Assembly: GCA_963709425.1 (NCBI GenBank)
Contig: CAVPWG010000004.1
Coordinates: 496,001 to 560,000 of the forward strand
Direction of reading: 5' to 3'
DNA: 64,000 bases
Source: JAICJC01 sp963709425
GTDB lineage: Bacteria > Actinomycetota > Thermoleophilia > Gaiellales > JAICJC01
Part shown: positions 26,617 through 37,497 of the stretch, one piece after another
Numbering within the stretch: position 1 is the first letter of the stretch
Layout of the letters: each line of letters opens with the position of its first letter
Translations under genes and position numbers: made by a program
The notes under the pieces: generated by a model
What the model saw: only the letters and a program-made list of their open reading frames with translations
Database searches by the model: none
What the model was told of the DNA's origin: nothing

Positions 26617-27674
26617 TCGCCCCCGGCGTCGCCGATGCGCGTGAAGATCATCTTCCCCGAGGGTGACTGGAGCACCGACGTGACCTGCACGTCCACGGTG
26701 TCGCCGACCCGCCGCCGGCCGCCCTCGACGACGACCATCGTCCCGTCGTCGAGATAGCCGACGCCCTGGTCCGCCTCCTTGCCCTCGCGGATGAGGCGGA
26801 TCTCCAGCCGCTCGCCGGGGAGCACCGCGGGCTTGAGCGCGTTCGCCAGCTCGTTCACGTTCAGGACGACGACATCCTGGATCCGGGCCAGGCGGTTCAG
26901 GTTGTAGTCGGTCGTGAGGATGCGAAGGCCCTGCTGCTTTGCGAGCTTCAGGAGCTTCGCGTCGACATCGGCGAGCTCCGGGAAGTCGATCTCCGGCGTC
27001 GCCACCGTGACCTCCGACCGCAGGCCCTGCACGACCTCGAGCCCGCGCCGGCCGCGCGCCCGCTTCAGCGGATCGCTGGAGTCGGCGACCTGCTGGAGCT
27101 CGCGCAGGACGAACTCCGGCACCACCAGCTCGCCGCGCAGGAACCCGGTGCGGACGATGTCCGCGATGCGGCCGTCGATGATCGCGCTCGTGTCGACGAG
27201 CGTCTCCACGCTGGCGATCGACGACCCCGGCATGCTCGGGTCGACAAGCTGGTGCACGCCCACGAGCCGCAGGATGCCGCGGTGCTTCTTGGCGGCGACG
27301 TAGGCGAACAGGTAGCCCACCACCAGGAACAGGGGCAGGATGACCCAGTTTCCGATGTACGGCAGGGCGTGGACCGGAAACCACAGGAGCGCCGAGACCA
27401 GGAGCCCCAGCAGGAGCCCGATCGCGGCGACCGTGAGCTCTCCGGCACTCCGGGTCTGCGCAGCACGCTCGACCCTCTTGAATCCCCGTACCAGTCCCTG
27501 CCCGACCAGCCCGCCGATCATCCAGCCGACGGCGAAGGCCAGGAAGACGATGACTCCAAAGGCGGGATAGGCGTATGAGGCCGAATATCGGTTCAGGAAG
27601 TCGGAAGACAACCCCGCCTGGATGGCACCGAGAACTCCCAAGAGGGACAAGACGATTCGGGTTGACACCACCAT
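26613..27674 (-). CDS. Membrane PIN-TRAM domain protein (YacL-like)
   Basis: Seen: 353 aa. Three or four membrane helices in the first 130 residues, a PIN nuclease domain starting LVDTSAIIDGRI (about 163) with further acidic residues in PEFVLRELQQVAD and LTTDYNLNRLARIQ, then a TRAM domain at the C-terminus. Known: YacL-type proteins are found beside ispD/ispF, disA and carD in Firmicutes and Actinobacteria; the role is thought to be RNA-related. ATG 27674 has GGAAGGAG eight bases upstream. Confidence 0.9.
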   Translation of the reverse strand: MVVSTRIVLSLLGVLGAIQAGLSSDFLNRYSASYAYPAFGVIVFLAFAVGWMIGGLVGQGLVRGFKRVERAAQTRSAGELTVAAIGLLLGLLVSALLWFPVHALPYIGNWVILPLFLVVGYLFAYVAAKKHRGILRLVGVHQLVDPSMPGSSIASVETLVDTSAIIDGRIADIVRTGFLRGELVVPEFVLRELQQVADSSDPLKRARGRRGLEVVQGLRSEVTVATPEIDFPELADVDAKLLKLAKQQGLRILTTDYNLNRLARIQDVVVLNVNELANALKPAVLPGERLEIRLIREGKEADQGVGYLDDGTMVVVEGGRRRVGDTVDVQVTSVLQSPSGKMIFTRIGDAGGE

Positions 27675-27761
27675 CGTCCGCTCCTTCCTCGGAACGTTCG
27701 TATTGCCCGGCCCTCCGGTTGGGCCTCGCGGCCTCCGGCGCCGGGGAGCGAAAAGTCTTGG

Positions 27762-28268
27762 CTATGCGCGGGCCCGGCGCGCTTCGCCGATCTCCTCGAG
27801 CACCTCCTCCAGGAACTCGCGCGCCTCGTCCTCGTCCATGTTCTTGGCGTACATGAGCTCGGACGCGAGGATGCGCTTGGCCTTCGAGAACATCTGCTTC
27901 TCGCCGGTCGACAGCCCCTTCTCCTGGTCGCGCTGGGCGAGGTTCCGCACCACCTCGGCCATCTCGAAGATGTCGCCGGTCTTCATCTTGTCCCGGTTGT
28001 GCTTGAACCGTCGGTTCCAGTTCTTGGGCATCTTGGTGCCGTCGCCCTGGAGCACCTCGATCACCTGATCGACGGTCTCCTCCTGGATGACCTTGCGCAG
28101 GCCGACGCGCTCTGCGCTGTCCAGCGGGATGGTCACGGTCATGTCGTTGTGCAGGATCTTGATGGTCAGGTATTCGCGCTCCTGCTCACCCACCTGCCGG
28201 CTGTCTCTGCTCACGATCGTCCCGGCACCGTGGTGCGGGTAGACGACCTTCTCGCCAACTTTGTACAA
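27762..28268 (-). CDS. carD: CarD-family RNA polymerase-binding regulator
   Basis: Seen: 168 aa. N-terminal RNA-polymerase-interaction domain KVGEKVVYPHHGAGTI, then the helical DNA-binding half with KNWNRRFKHNRDKMKTGD and LAQRDQEKGLSTGEKQMFSKAKRILASEL. Known: CarD stabilises the open promoter complex and affects rRNA and stress transcription in Actinobacteria. Start is a TTG at 28268, chosen because the protein start (x-Y-K-V-G-E-K) matches the family; GGAGG lies twelve bases upstream. Preceded by an AT-rich leader (28320-28440). Confidence 0.95.
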   Translation of the reverse strand: MYKVGEKVVYPHHGAGTIVSRDSRQVGEQEREYLTIKILHNDMTVTIPLDSAERVGLRKVIQEETVDQVIEVLQGDGTKMPKNWNRRFKHNRDKMKTGDIFEMAEVVRNLAQRDQEKGLSTGEKQMFSKAKRILASELMYAKNMDEDEAREFLEEVLEEIGEARRARA

Positions 28269-28380
28269 GGTGTCGCTCGACCTCCTCGCCAGAATGCCCG
28301 GAGACCGCCTGCAAACACACTCCCCGGGAGGCGAAAATTCTATCAGACGGGCGGGTCTGAGGACGAAAGCATCAAGTTAT

Positions 28381-28386
28381 ATTGTA
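28381..28386 (-). promoter_or_regulatory. Candidate -10 box of carD
   Basis: TACAAT on the minus strand inside the only AT-rich patch of the region (about 28330-28440), roughly 110 bp before the carD start. The expected -35 position holds only TGAAGT, so the promoter is tentative. A second possible -10, TAGAAT, lies nearer the gene. Confidence 0.35.
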
Positions 28387-28435
28387 GCATCTGCAAACAA
28401 AATACTTCAGAACGGCCGCTCGGCCGAAAAATAAC

Positions 28436-29530
28436 TTACAAATTCAGGTAACGATCGACCAGATTCTGCTCCTGGAGACGGCGCAGCCCCTCGCGGATCT
28501 CGCGAGCCCGCACCGCGCCCACGCCCTCCACCTCCTCGAGCTCGCCCTGTGACGCCCTGACGAACGCCTCCAGGGTGCCGAAGTGGGCCACGACGTGGGC
28601 CACCACGCCGTCCGGCAGGCGCGGAACCTTGGACAGGACGCGGTACCCGCGGGGCGTGACCGCGTGGTCGACCGGCGAGATCGTGCGGGGATGGCCGAGC
28701 AGCTCGGCCAGCGACTCGATCTCGAGGAGCTGCGAGTCGGGAAGCGCGTGCAGCTCCGCGAGAGCGCGCTCGTAGCCGCCCGCGACCTCGTCGAGGCAGT
28801 AGTCGCGCACCATCGCGACCTCGTCGCCCGGCACCCACTCCGACATCTCGTCGAGCTGGATCTTGATCAGCCGGCCCTCGACCCCAAGCTCCACCACGTT
28901 GCGCTCGATCTCGGACCGCATTCGCGACGTCATCTCGGCCCGCTGGAGCGCCACGAGGACGTCGTCGAGCATCGCGGCGCCCTGGAACTCGAGCGCGGTG
29001 AGTCGCGTGGACACCTGGTCGAACCGGGCGCGGTAGGTCTCGAGGGTCGTCACCGCCTGGTTGGTCTTGGCGAGGACGTCGGAGATCTCCTCGAGCTGGT
29101 AGCGGGCGTCGCTCACGTACAGCGTCACGACATCGCGCTGCTGCGAGATCGAGATCACGAGCGCGCCGGTCTGCTTGGCGACGCGCTCGGCGGTGCGGTG
29201 GCGCGTGCCCGTCTCGGCCGACGGGATCGTCGGGTCGGGCATGAGCTGCACGTTGGCGTAGACGATCCGCGTCGCCATCGCATTCAGGATGATCGCGCCG
29301 TCCATCTTCGCCAGCTCGTAGAGCAGGTACGGCGAGAATGACTGGTCGAGCCGGATCCCGCCCGAGAAGAGGAACGACAGCTCGGCCGGTTCGCCGATCA
29401 CGATCAGGGCTCCGAGATCGCCGCGGAGGATGTCGTTGATCCCCTGGCGCATGTTGGTGCCGGGCGCGATGCGACGCAGCGCCTCGAGCATCTTTGGGTC
29501 CGTCCGGACGTCGACTAGGGGCTCGCTCAT
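28436..29530 (-). CDS. disA: Diadenylate cyclase DisA
   Basis: Seen: 364 aa. Diadenylate-cyclase domain with the DGA motif in ELAKMDGAIIL (77-79) and SAETGTRHRTAERVAKQTGALVI (about 104-126), a helical spine, and a C-terminal helix-hairpin-helix part with EVEGVGAVRAREIREGL. Known: makes c-di-AMP from two ATP and senses branched DNA. Fifteen bases downstream of radA, and therefore likely co-transcribed with it, a common pairing. Confidence 0.96.
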   Translation of the reverse strand: MSEPLVDVRTDPKMLEALRRIAPGTNMRQGINDILRGDLGALIVIGEPAELSFLFSGGIRLDQSFSPYLLYELAKMDGAIILNAMATRIVYANVQLMPDPTIPSAETGTRHRTAERVAKQTGALVISISQQRDVVTLYVSDARYQLEEISDVLAKTNQAVTTLETYRARFDQVSTRLTALEFQGAAMLDDVLVALQRAEMTSRMRSEIERNVVELGVEGRLIKIQLDEMSEWVPGDEVAMVRDYCLDEVAGGYERALAELHALPDSQLLEIESLAELLGHPRTISPVDHAVTPRGYRVLSKVPRLPDGVVAHVVAHFGTLEAFVRASQGELEEVEGVGAVRAREIREGLRRLQEQNLVDRYLNL

Positions 29531-29544
29531 GGCCGTTCTTGCGA

Positions 29545-30879
29545 TCAGGCCAGTGCGAGCCCGATCGCTGCACTCAGGGTATCAGCGCAGCGAACGGTGA
29601 GAGAACCCGGGCCCGACGTGCCGTTCGGGGCGACGACCTCGGTGACGCCCAGCTTGGCGGCCTCGGCGAGCCGCGGGCCTGTGTGGCCGACGGGCCGCAG
29701 GCGGCCGGTCAGCCCGATCTCGCCGAAGCAGGCAAGCCGCTCGCCGGCCGCCCGGCCGCGGTGCGACGACACGATCGCGAGGGCCACGGCGAGGTCGGCG
29801 GCCGGCTCGTCGACCCGCACGCCTCCGGCCACGTTCACGAAGACGTCCGAGGAGCCGAGCGCGATGCCGGCGTGCCGGCCGAGCACCGCGGCGATCATGC
29901 TCAGGCGGTTTCGGTCGAACCCCGTCGCCTGGCGGCGCGGCATCGCCAGGTCGGACGGCGCCACGAGCGCCTGCACCTCGAGCAGGATCGGCCGGCTGCC
30001 CTCGATCGCCGGCAGGAGCACCGAGCCGGGCCCGGCCGCGCCGTCCTCGGCGAGCGCCGACGACGGATCGACCATCGGGACGAGCCCCGCGCCCGTCATC
30101 TCGAAGATCCCGATCTCGTCGGTGGACCCGAAGCGGTTCTTCACGGCCCTTAGAACGCGCAGGTGCCGGTAGCGGTCGCCCTCGAACTGGAGCACGGCAT
30201 CGACGAGGTGCTCGAGCACGCGCGGGCCGGCGACGGTGCCGTCCTTGGTGACGTGGCCGACGAGGACGATCGCAACGCCGCGCGATTTGGCGAGCCGGAG
30301 CAGCCGGTCGGCGGCCTCCCGCACCTGGGCGACCGACCCCGCCCCCGAGCCGACGTCGGCCGCGTGGAGCGTCTGCACCGAGTCGATCACGCACACGTCG
30401 GGAAGCTCGGCGGCGATCGTCTCGACCACCACCTCGAGTTCGGTCTCGGCGAGGATCCCGACGCCGTCGGCGTCGCCCAGCCGCTGGGCGCGCATCCGCA
30501 CCTGGGCGGGCGACTCCTCGCCCGAGACGAGCAGCGTTCGCAGGCCGCGGGCGGACGCCGCCGCGAGGGCCTGGAGCAGGAGCGAGCTCTTCCCGACGCC
30601 GGGCTCGCCGCCGATCAGGACGAGAGATCCGGGGACGAGGCCGCCGCCGAGCACGCGGTCGAGCTCGCCGATCCCCGTCGGCATCCGCCGCCCCTCGGCG
30701 GTGTCGACCTCGGCAAGCCGAACCACCGCGGCGGGCCGGGCACGACCATTTCGGACCGGCTGCCGGGCGGCATCCTCCTCGAGCGTGTTCCACTCGCCGC
30801 ACTCTGGGCAGCGGCCGAGCCACTTGGGCGCGCGATGCCCGCAGGCGGTGCAGACGTATGCGACGAGGGTCCGGGTCAC
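29545..30879 (-). CDS. radA: DNA repair ATPase RadA
   Basis: Seen: 444 aa. N-terminal zinc finger C10, C13, C24, C27; Walker A GEPGVGKSSLL (91-101); the RadA-specific KNRFGS (247-252); and a Lon-like C-terminal domain with DVFVNVAGGVRVDEPAADLAVALAI. Known: a RecA-like branch-migration helicase in recombination. GTG start at 30879. Heads the radA-disA pair. Confidence 0.96.
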   Translation of the reverse strand: MTRTLVAYVCTACGHRAPKWLGRCPECGEWNTLEEDAARQPVRNGRARPAAVVRLAEVDTAEGRRMPTGIGELDRVLGGGLVPGSLVLIGGEPGVGKSSLLLQALAAASARGLRTLLVSGEESPAQVRMRAQRLGDADGVGILAETELEVVVETIAAELPDVCVIDSVQTLHAADVGSGAGSVAQVREAADRLLRLAKSRGVAIVLVGHVTKDGTVAGPRVLEHLVDAVLQFEGDRYRHLRVLRAVKNRFGSTDEIGIFEMTGAGLVPMVDPSSALAEDGAAGPGSVLLPAIEGSRPILLEVQALVAPSDLAMPRRQATGFDRNRLSMIAAVLGRHAGIALGSSDVFVNVAGGVRVDEPAADLAVALAIVSSHRGRAAGERLACFGEIGLTGRLRPVGHTGPRLAEAAKLGVTEVVAPNGTSGPGSLTVRCADTLSAAIGLALA

Positions 30880-30949
30880 GGACGTTCCATTCTGACAGTG
30901 ACCGCGGATGGCGCCCGGGGACGCCCACGTTGCTAACGTCCGAGGCCTT

Positions 30950-31375
30950 ATGACCTACCAGAACCGCATCATCAGAGGCCGCTGGATCGCCGGCGCCGCG
31001 GTCATGGCCGTCCTCGCCGGCGCCTGCGGCGGTGGCAGCTCGAGCGGCGGCGGCTCCTCGGGCGGCGGTGGCGGTGGCTCGGCCTCCGGCGGCCAGGTCG
31101 TCGAGATCGACGTCGCGCCGAGCGGCTTCGCCTTCGCGGAGACCACTGCGACGGCCACTGCCGGCCACGTCGTGATCAAGTCGATGAACCCGCAGTCGAC
31201 CGGCCACGACATCGCCATCAAGGGGAACGGCATCGACGAGAAGGGTGACGTCGTCGAAAGCGGCGGCGTCTCGACGATCGACATCGCCGACCTGAAGGCC
31301 GGCACGTACACGTTCTACTGCTCGGTGCCGGGGCACGAGGCCGCCGGCATGAAGGGCACCCTGACCGTCAGCTAG
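30950..31375 (+). CDS. Cupredoxin-domain lipoprotein
   Basis: Seen: 141 aa from ATG 30950 with GAGG five bases upstream. Basic start, hydrophobic helix and lipobox LAGAC, then a low-complexity Gly/Ser linker of about 30 residues and a beta-sandwich with type-1 copper ligands: His in STGHDIAI, then Cys, His and Met in YCSVPGHEAAGMKG. Known: plastocyanin/azurin-like proteins carry electrons or bind copper at the outer face of the membrane. Convergent with the beta-helix gene, overlapping by 4 nt. Confidence 0.85.
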   Translation: MTYQNRIIRGRWIAGAAVMAVLAGACGGGSSSGGGSSGGGGGGSASGGQVVEIDVAPSGFAFAETTATATAGHVVIKSMNPQSTGHDIAIKGNGIDEKGDVVESGGVSTIDIADLKAGTYTFYCSVPGHEAAGMKGTLTVS

Positions 31376-32628
31376 CCGCGGGTTCGGCCGAACTCGTACG
31401 CACCGATGTCCGGCGGCCCTGTGCGCGACGCGCCGTCGATGTCAAGCGGCGGCGCGAGCGCGCGGTCGGCCAGGTCGATCAGCAGGGTCGAGCCGGCCGT
31501 GGGCTGGCCGTCAGGAGCGAGCATCGGGTCGCCCACGACGTCCGTGGCCCCGCAGGCTGTCCCGGCGGCGACCACGTTGTGCAGCGAGTCGCGGGCGCGG
31601 CCGCACACCAGGGCGGGATCCATCAGCCACGCGAGCACGTTGTTTGCGATCACCGGGCGGTTGCTCGACAGCATCGCCGGATAGCGCGGGCCGAGCACGA
31701 TCGAGGACTCGGCGTGCCGACCCTTGGGCGCTCCGCTCAGGATCGTGTTGTTCACGATCGTGACGTCGCGCGGGATGCGCGGGCTCGCCCGCGTCCCGAC
31801 CCGGATGGCGACGCGCGGGATCACGCCGGGGGCACGGGGATCGTCGCGCAGAAAGAGGTTGTCGACGATGCGGACGTGGTCGTCGGCCGTCGCGAGGTTG
31901 AGCTGCGCTCCGCCGCGCTGGCTCACGCCGAACACGTTTCGGGTGACGAGCATGCCGTCGGCGTTGAAGAGCTCGATCAGATCCTGATGGGCGCACTTCA
32001 CCCAGCCCGTGTCGCAGGCCAGGGCGCGGTCGAACCGGTTCTGGCGGATGACGAGGTTCGGCCCGGCCCGGCCGCCGATGAAGTCGCAGCCGCGGCAGTC
32101 GTGGAACCAGCTCTTTGCGACCGTGACGTGCGACGCCCACCGTGGCAGGAGGCACGTCGACCATTTCGGCGTGTGGTCGCCGCAGTGCGAGAAGCGGCTG
32201 TTCCGCACGAGCACCCGGCGCGAGTGGTCAAGCCGCAGCGCCACCTTGTAAGGCGTGCGCCTGGCCGTGAACGTGTCCCCGCGGAAGACGATCCCGCGCG
32301 AGCGCTCGGCGAGCAGCAGGGCATTTCCCCCGAGCGGGCGAACGATCAGGCGGCGGACGGTGACCGCCCGTGAGCGGAAGATGCGAAGCGACTGCACGCG
32401 TGCGCCCGGCGCGCCCACGATGTCGAGCCGCCGCGCCGACCGCGGCCCGATCTCGAGCGGCCGGTGGTAGTCGCCCGGCAGCAGGACGATCTTGCCGCCG
32501 CTCCGCTGGAAGTCGAGCACGGCGCGGTCGAACGTCCGGGCGGAGTCGACGTAGCGCGTTGCGGCCTGCGCGGAGGGCGCGAGCACTCCGGCGGCTGCGA
32601 GCACGGCGAGGACAAGGCTGCGTCGCAT
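31372..32628 (-). CDS. Secreted right-handed beta-helix protein
   Basis: Seen: 418 aa from ATG 32628 (MRRSLVLAVLAAAGVLAPSAQA, a clear signal peptide). The body consists of repeated short beta coils such as VTVRRLIVRPLGG, VLVRNSRFSHCGD and VTIVNNTILSG, typical of parallel beta-helix (pectate-lyase-like) proteins, and ends DIGAYEFG, a motif common in choice-of-anchor-free secreted helices. Several Cys pairs suggest disulfides. Inferred: binds or cleaves a polysaccharide outside the cell; no catalytic residues can be assigned. Confidence 0.8.
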   Translation of the reverse strand: MRRSLVLAVLAAAGVLAPSAQAATRYVDSARTFDRAVLDFQRSGGKIVLLPGDYHRPLEIGPRSARRLDIVGAPGARVQSLRIFRSRAVTVRRLIVRPLGGNALLLAERSRGIVFRGDTFTARRTPYKVALRLDHSRRVLVRNSRFSHCGDHTPKWSTCLLPRWASHVTVAKSWFHDCRGCDFIGGRAGPNLVIRQNRFDRALACDTGWVKCAHQDLIELFNADGMLVTRNVFGVSQRGGAQLNLATADDHVRIVDNLFLRDDPRAPGVIPRVAIRVGTRASPRIPRDVTIVNNTILSGAPKGRHAESSIVLGPRYPAMLSSNRPVIANNVLAWLMDPALVCGRARDSLHNVVAAGTACGATDVVGDPMLAPDGQPTAGSTLLIDLADRALAPPLDIDGASRTGPPDIGAYEFGRTRG

Positions 32629-32680
32629 ACCAGAATGGAGGTTCGACGACTGCGGCGGACCACCTACCCGGCCCAGACGC

Positions 32681-32710
32681 ATGGGGGCCGCTCGTCGGAG
32701 CGGCCCCCAT
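32681..32710 (-). terminator. Strong GC hairpin downstream of clpC
   Basis: Perfect 13-bp stem ATGGGGGCCGCTC/GAGCGGCCCCCAT with a 4-base loop, 26 bp past the clpC stop and just before the beta-helix start. No U-run follows, so it may act as a hairpin-only terminator or as a 3'-end stabiliser. Confidence 0.65.
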
Positions 32711-32735
32711 GGCGGAATCGGTTGCCGGCGCGGCC

Positions 32736-35297
<2,562 letters not shown>

Positions 35298-35418
35298 CTC
35301 CGTGCCCCCTTTCCGTGCAAGTCGTTGAATTCATCATTTCTGAAAATGGCTCGACCCGGAACGTCAAGCGGCCGTCTTCGGTCGCCTTCGGTCCCGGTTG
35401 GGGAGTGAAGCCGGCTGG

Positions 35419-35446
35419 ACTATAGCACCGGCCCCGATCACCCCAA
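35419..35446 (-). promoter_or_regulatory. clpC: Candidate clpC promoter
   Basis: Minus-strand TTGGGG (35441-35446), 16-bp spacer, TATAGT (35419-35424), about 120 bp before clpC. A second weaker set, TTGACG at 35362-35367 with TTCAGA 17 bp on, lies nearer the gene. Confidence 0.45.
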
Positions 35447-35497
35447 GTGCGGTGTGATGCCCACTCATCGGCCGCAGGCGGGGCGTTCTTGAGCGCC

Positions 35498-36178
35498 TCA
35501 CTGGCGCGTGAACGGCAGCATGGTCGTGAGCCAGCTGATGAGCGCCGACGGGTTTCGCGTCTGGGTCATGACCTCCCCGGGGCCGGTGAACTCGAACACA
35601 AGCCCCTCGCCGCTCTTCATGGACGCCACCGTGCCCGCCACGCGGCGGGTCGACATCTGCACGGTGTCGTCGTACGCGACCATGTGGCCCGAGTCGACGA
35701 CCACCTTCTCGCCCGGGCCCAGAGCGATGGTGTCGAGCGCGCCGTAGCACGCGGCGACGACCTCGCCCTCGCCCGACGCATGCACGAGGAAGCCGCCCTC
35801 CCCGCCGGTCAGGTTCTGGAACCCACCCCACCGGGTGTCGATCTCGACGCCTCCCTCGCACACCAGGAACGCCCCGCGCGAGAGGTTGAGCGTCTTCCCT
35901 CCACCCACCGTGCGGACGATGGCGTCGCCGGGCAGGTTCGCGGCGCAGTCGACCCAGCCGCCCTGCGGCGGAGCCGTGTACGTCGTGATGAAGAGCGACT
36001 CGCCGCCGAGCACGCTTCGCTTGAGCGACTTCATGAGCCCACCCTGCATCTTGGCCTCGACCCCCACGCCGTCCGACGTTGCCATCATCGCCCCGGACTC
36101 GGCGCGGACGGTCTCCCCGCCGGCCATGGTGCACCGGACGACGGCGAACGAGGGCGTGTGCCTGACCTGGACGTCCAT
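35498..36178 (-). CDS. AIM24/TIGR00266 family protein
   Basis: Seen: 226 aa from ATG 36178 with AAGGAG five bases upstream. Repeated beta-strand pattern with MAGGETVRAESGAMMATSDGV near the N-terminus, GGESLFITTYTAP in the middle and GPGEVMTQTRNP near the end, which is the TIGR00266 signature layout. Known: a double-stranded beta-helix protein of unknown function, mitochondrial AIM24 relatives. Upstream of clpC on the same strand but separated by 200 bp with its own promoter-like elements. Confidence 0.85.
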   Translation of the reverse strand: MDVQVRHTPSFAVVRCTMAGGETVRAESGAMMATSDGVGVEAKMQGGLMKSLKRSVLGGESLFITTYTAPPQGGWVDCAANLPGDAIVRTVGGGKTLNLSRGAFLVCEGGVEIDTRWGGFQNLTGGEGGFLVHASGEGEVVAACYGALDTIALGPGEKVVVDSGHMVAYDDTVQMSTRRVAGTVASMKSGEGLVFEFTGPGEVMTQTRNPSALISWLTTMLPFTRQ

Positions 36179-36264
36179 ATGGCTCCTTCCGCTGGGTGGC
36201 CGCAGGCTACACGGGCTGTCCGCGCGGGTGGACATCGCCTTGGAAATGCGCGACTATCCGCGGC

Positions 36265-36504
36265 GTGCGCTACACGGTCGAGCACTTCCGAGCGGTGGAG
36301 GCGGACGAGCTTCCTCTCGGCGTCGCGTACGTCCCGACGGGCCGGGTCGACCAGGTCGAGGCGCACGATCCCCCGGCCGCCGCGGCCATCGCGCTCTCGG
36401 AGGCCGACGACCTGATGGACGTCGACCTCGTGAGCTACGACCCCGGGGACGACCTCTACGGTGTCGCAGGCGACGACGAGGCGGTACGGGTGAAGGCGTC
36501 TTGA
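36265..36504 (+). CDS. Small acidic hypothetical protein
   Basis: Seen: 79 aa from GTG 36265 (VRYTVEHFRAVEADELPLGV). Very acidic (many Asp/Glu) and mixed alpha/beta. Its stop overlaps the next start as TTGA (36501-36504), which is the main reason to believe it. No family recognised; possibly a small partner of the peptidase that follows. Confidence 0.5.
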   Translation: MRYTVEHFRAVEADELPLGVAYVPTGRVDQVEAHDPPAAAAIALSEADDLMDVDLVSYDPGDDLYGVAGDDEAVRVKAS

Positions 36505-37367
36505 CGCCCGCCGAGGGCTGGGTCGACGTCCCCGGCGGTCGCGTGCGGTACTGGTCGTACGGCGACGGCCCGGCTGCGCCGCTCCTGTGCCTGCACGGCG
36601 GCCCCGGAGCCCCGCACGACTACCTCCTGCCGTTCTCCGAGCTCGGAGACGAGCGCCGCGTGGTCTTTTACGACCAGCTGGGGTGCGGGGAGTCCGACAA
36701 GCCTGACAACCGCTCGCTGTGGACCGTCGAGCGGTTCATGGACGAGCTGACCGCGGTGCGCGAAGCGCTCGGCCTCGACCGCGTCCACTTCTTCGGGAGC
36801 TCGTGGGGCGGCATGCTCGCGATGCAGTACGTCCTTGACCGCGGCCGGCCTCCGCTTTCGCTCGCGATGGCGGGCAGCCCAGCCTCCTCACCGCGCTGGA
36901 ACGAGATCTGCCAGGAGCTCCTCGACGAGATGCCGGCGGAGGAGCGCGAGGAGATCGAGCGGCTCGAGAACGACGGTCAGATGGAGTCGCCGGAGTACGA
37001 GGAGGCGATGATGCCGTTCTACCGCCGCCACGTCTGCCGCCTCGACCCCTGGCCCGACTTCGTCGTCCGCTCGTTCGACCGGATGGCGACACCGATCTAC
37101 CACTACATGGCCGGGCCGAGCGAGTTCCGCATCATCGGGACGCTGCGCGAGTGGGACATCATGGACCGGCTGGGCGAGATCTCCGTGCCAACGCTCGTGA
37201 GCGGCGGCGAGTACGACGAGTGCCGCCCGTCGCATCTGCGCGAGATCCACGAGCTCATCCCCGGGAGCCGGCTCGAGATCATCCCGGACGGCTCGCACCT
37301 GTGCTTCGCCGAGCATCCGGAGGTCTACATGCCGATGCTCCGCGAGTTCCTCGCCGCCCACGAATGA
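36501..37367 (+). CDS. Proline iminopeptidase-like alpha/beta hydrolase
   Basis: Seen: 288 aa from TTG 36501. Oxyanion-hole LCLHGGPGAPHDY (HGGPG is the proline-iminopeptidase mark), DQLGCGESD, nucleophile FFGSSWGGMLAMQY, an acidic residue in SGGEYDECRP and the catalytic His in IPDGSHLCFAEHPE. Known: S33-family enzymes cleave N-terminal Pro or related amides. The lid region (residues about 140-190) is Glu-rich. Followed by a strong hairpin at 37369-37394. Confidence 0.88.
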   Translation: MTPAEGWVDVPGGRVRYWSYGDGPAAPLLCLHGGPGAPHDYLLPFSELGDERRVVFYDQLGCGESDKPDNRSLWTVERFMDELTAVREALGLDRVHFFGSSWGGMLAMQYVLDRGRPPLSLAMAGSPASSPRWNEICQELLDEMPAEEREEIERLENDGQMESPEYEEAMMPFYRRHVCRLDPWPDFVVRSFDRMATPIYHYMAGPSEFRIIGTLREWDIMDRLGEISVPTLVSGGEYDECRPSHLREIHELIPGSRLEIIPDGSHLCFAEHPEVYMPMLREFLAAHE

Positions 37368-37368
37368 A

Positions 37369-37394
37369 CGTGGGGGGAGCAGGCTCCCCCCACG
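37369..37394 (+). terminator. Hairpin after the iminopeptidase gene
   Basis: Perfect 12-bp stem CGTGGGGGGAGC/GCTCCCCCCACG with only AG between the arms, starting one base after the stop codon. No T-run follows directly. Confidence 0.6.
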
Positions 37395-37426
37395 AGCCCC
37401 CCACATCCGCACTCCGTCGTAGGTGC

Positions 37427-37453
37427 GAGGCCCGGAGCTCAGCTCCGGGCCTC
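37427..37453. repeat. Second perfect palindrome in the gap
   Basis: Arms GAGGCCCGGAGCT and AGCTCCGGGCCTC around a single base. It lies between the convergent iminopeptidase and methyltransferase genes, next to two other hairpins. It may serve as a terminator for either side. Confidence 0.5.
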
Positions 37454-37468
37454 AGGCGTTCGAGGCAG

Positions 37469-37497
37469 TGCAAAAACGGGGTCAGACCCCAATTTTT
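37469..37497. repeat. REP-like element, copy 1
   Basis: TGCAAAAACGGGGTCAG followed by ACCCCAATTTTT: a palindrome GGGGTC-A-GACCCC flanked by A-run and T-run. The first 17 bases recur exactly at 59471. It contains the stop codon and last codons of the methyltransferase at 37482-38138, and its A/T flanks would let it act as a two-way terminator. Resembles short repeats spread by REP-associated Y1 transposases, an inference from form only. Confidence 0.6.

Noticed and set aside
28344..28359. Inverted repeat CAGAC/GTCTG in the carD leader
   Set aside because: Five-base arms in a GC-rich genome are easily found by chance; no further support.
28413..28426. Hairpin between disA and carD followed by an A-run
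   Set aside because: The run is A on the plus strand and precedes the hairpin on the transcribed minus strand, so it is not a terminator for disA.
35331..35367. TTGACG with TTCAGA 17 bp downstream before clpC
   Set aside because: The -10 box matches poorly; the upstream TTGGGG-N16-TATAGT is better, so this one was kept only as a note.
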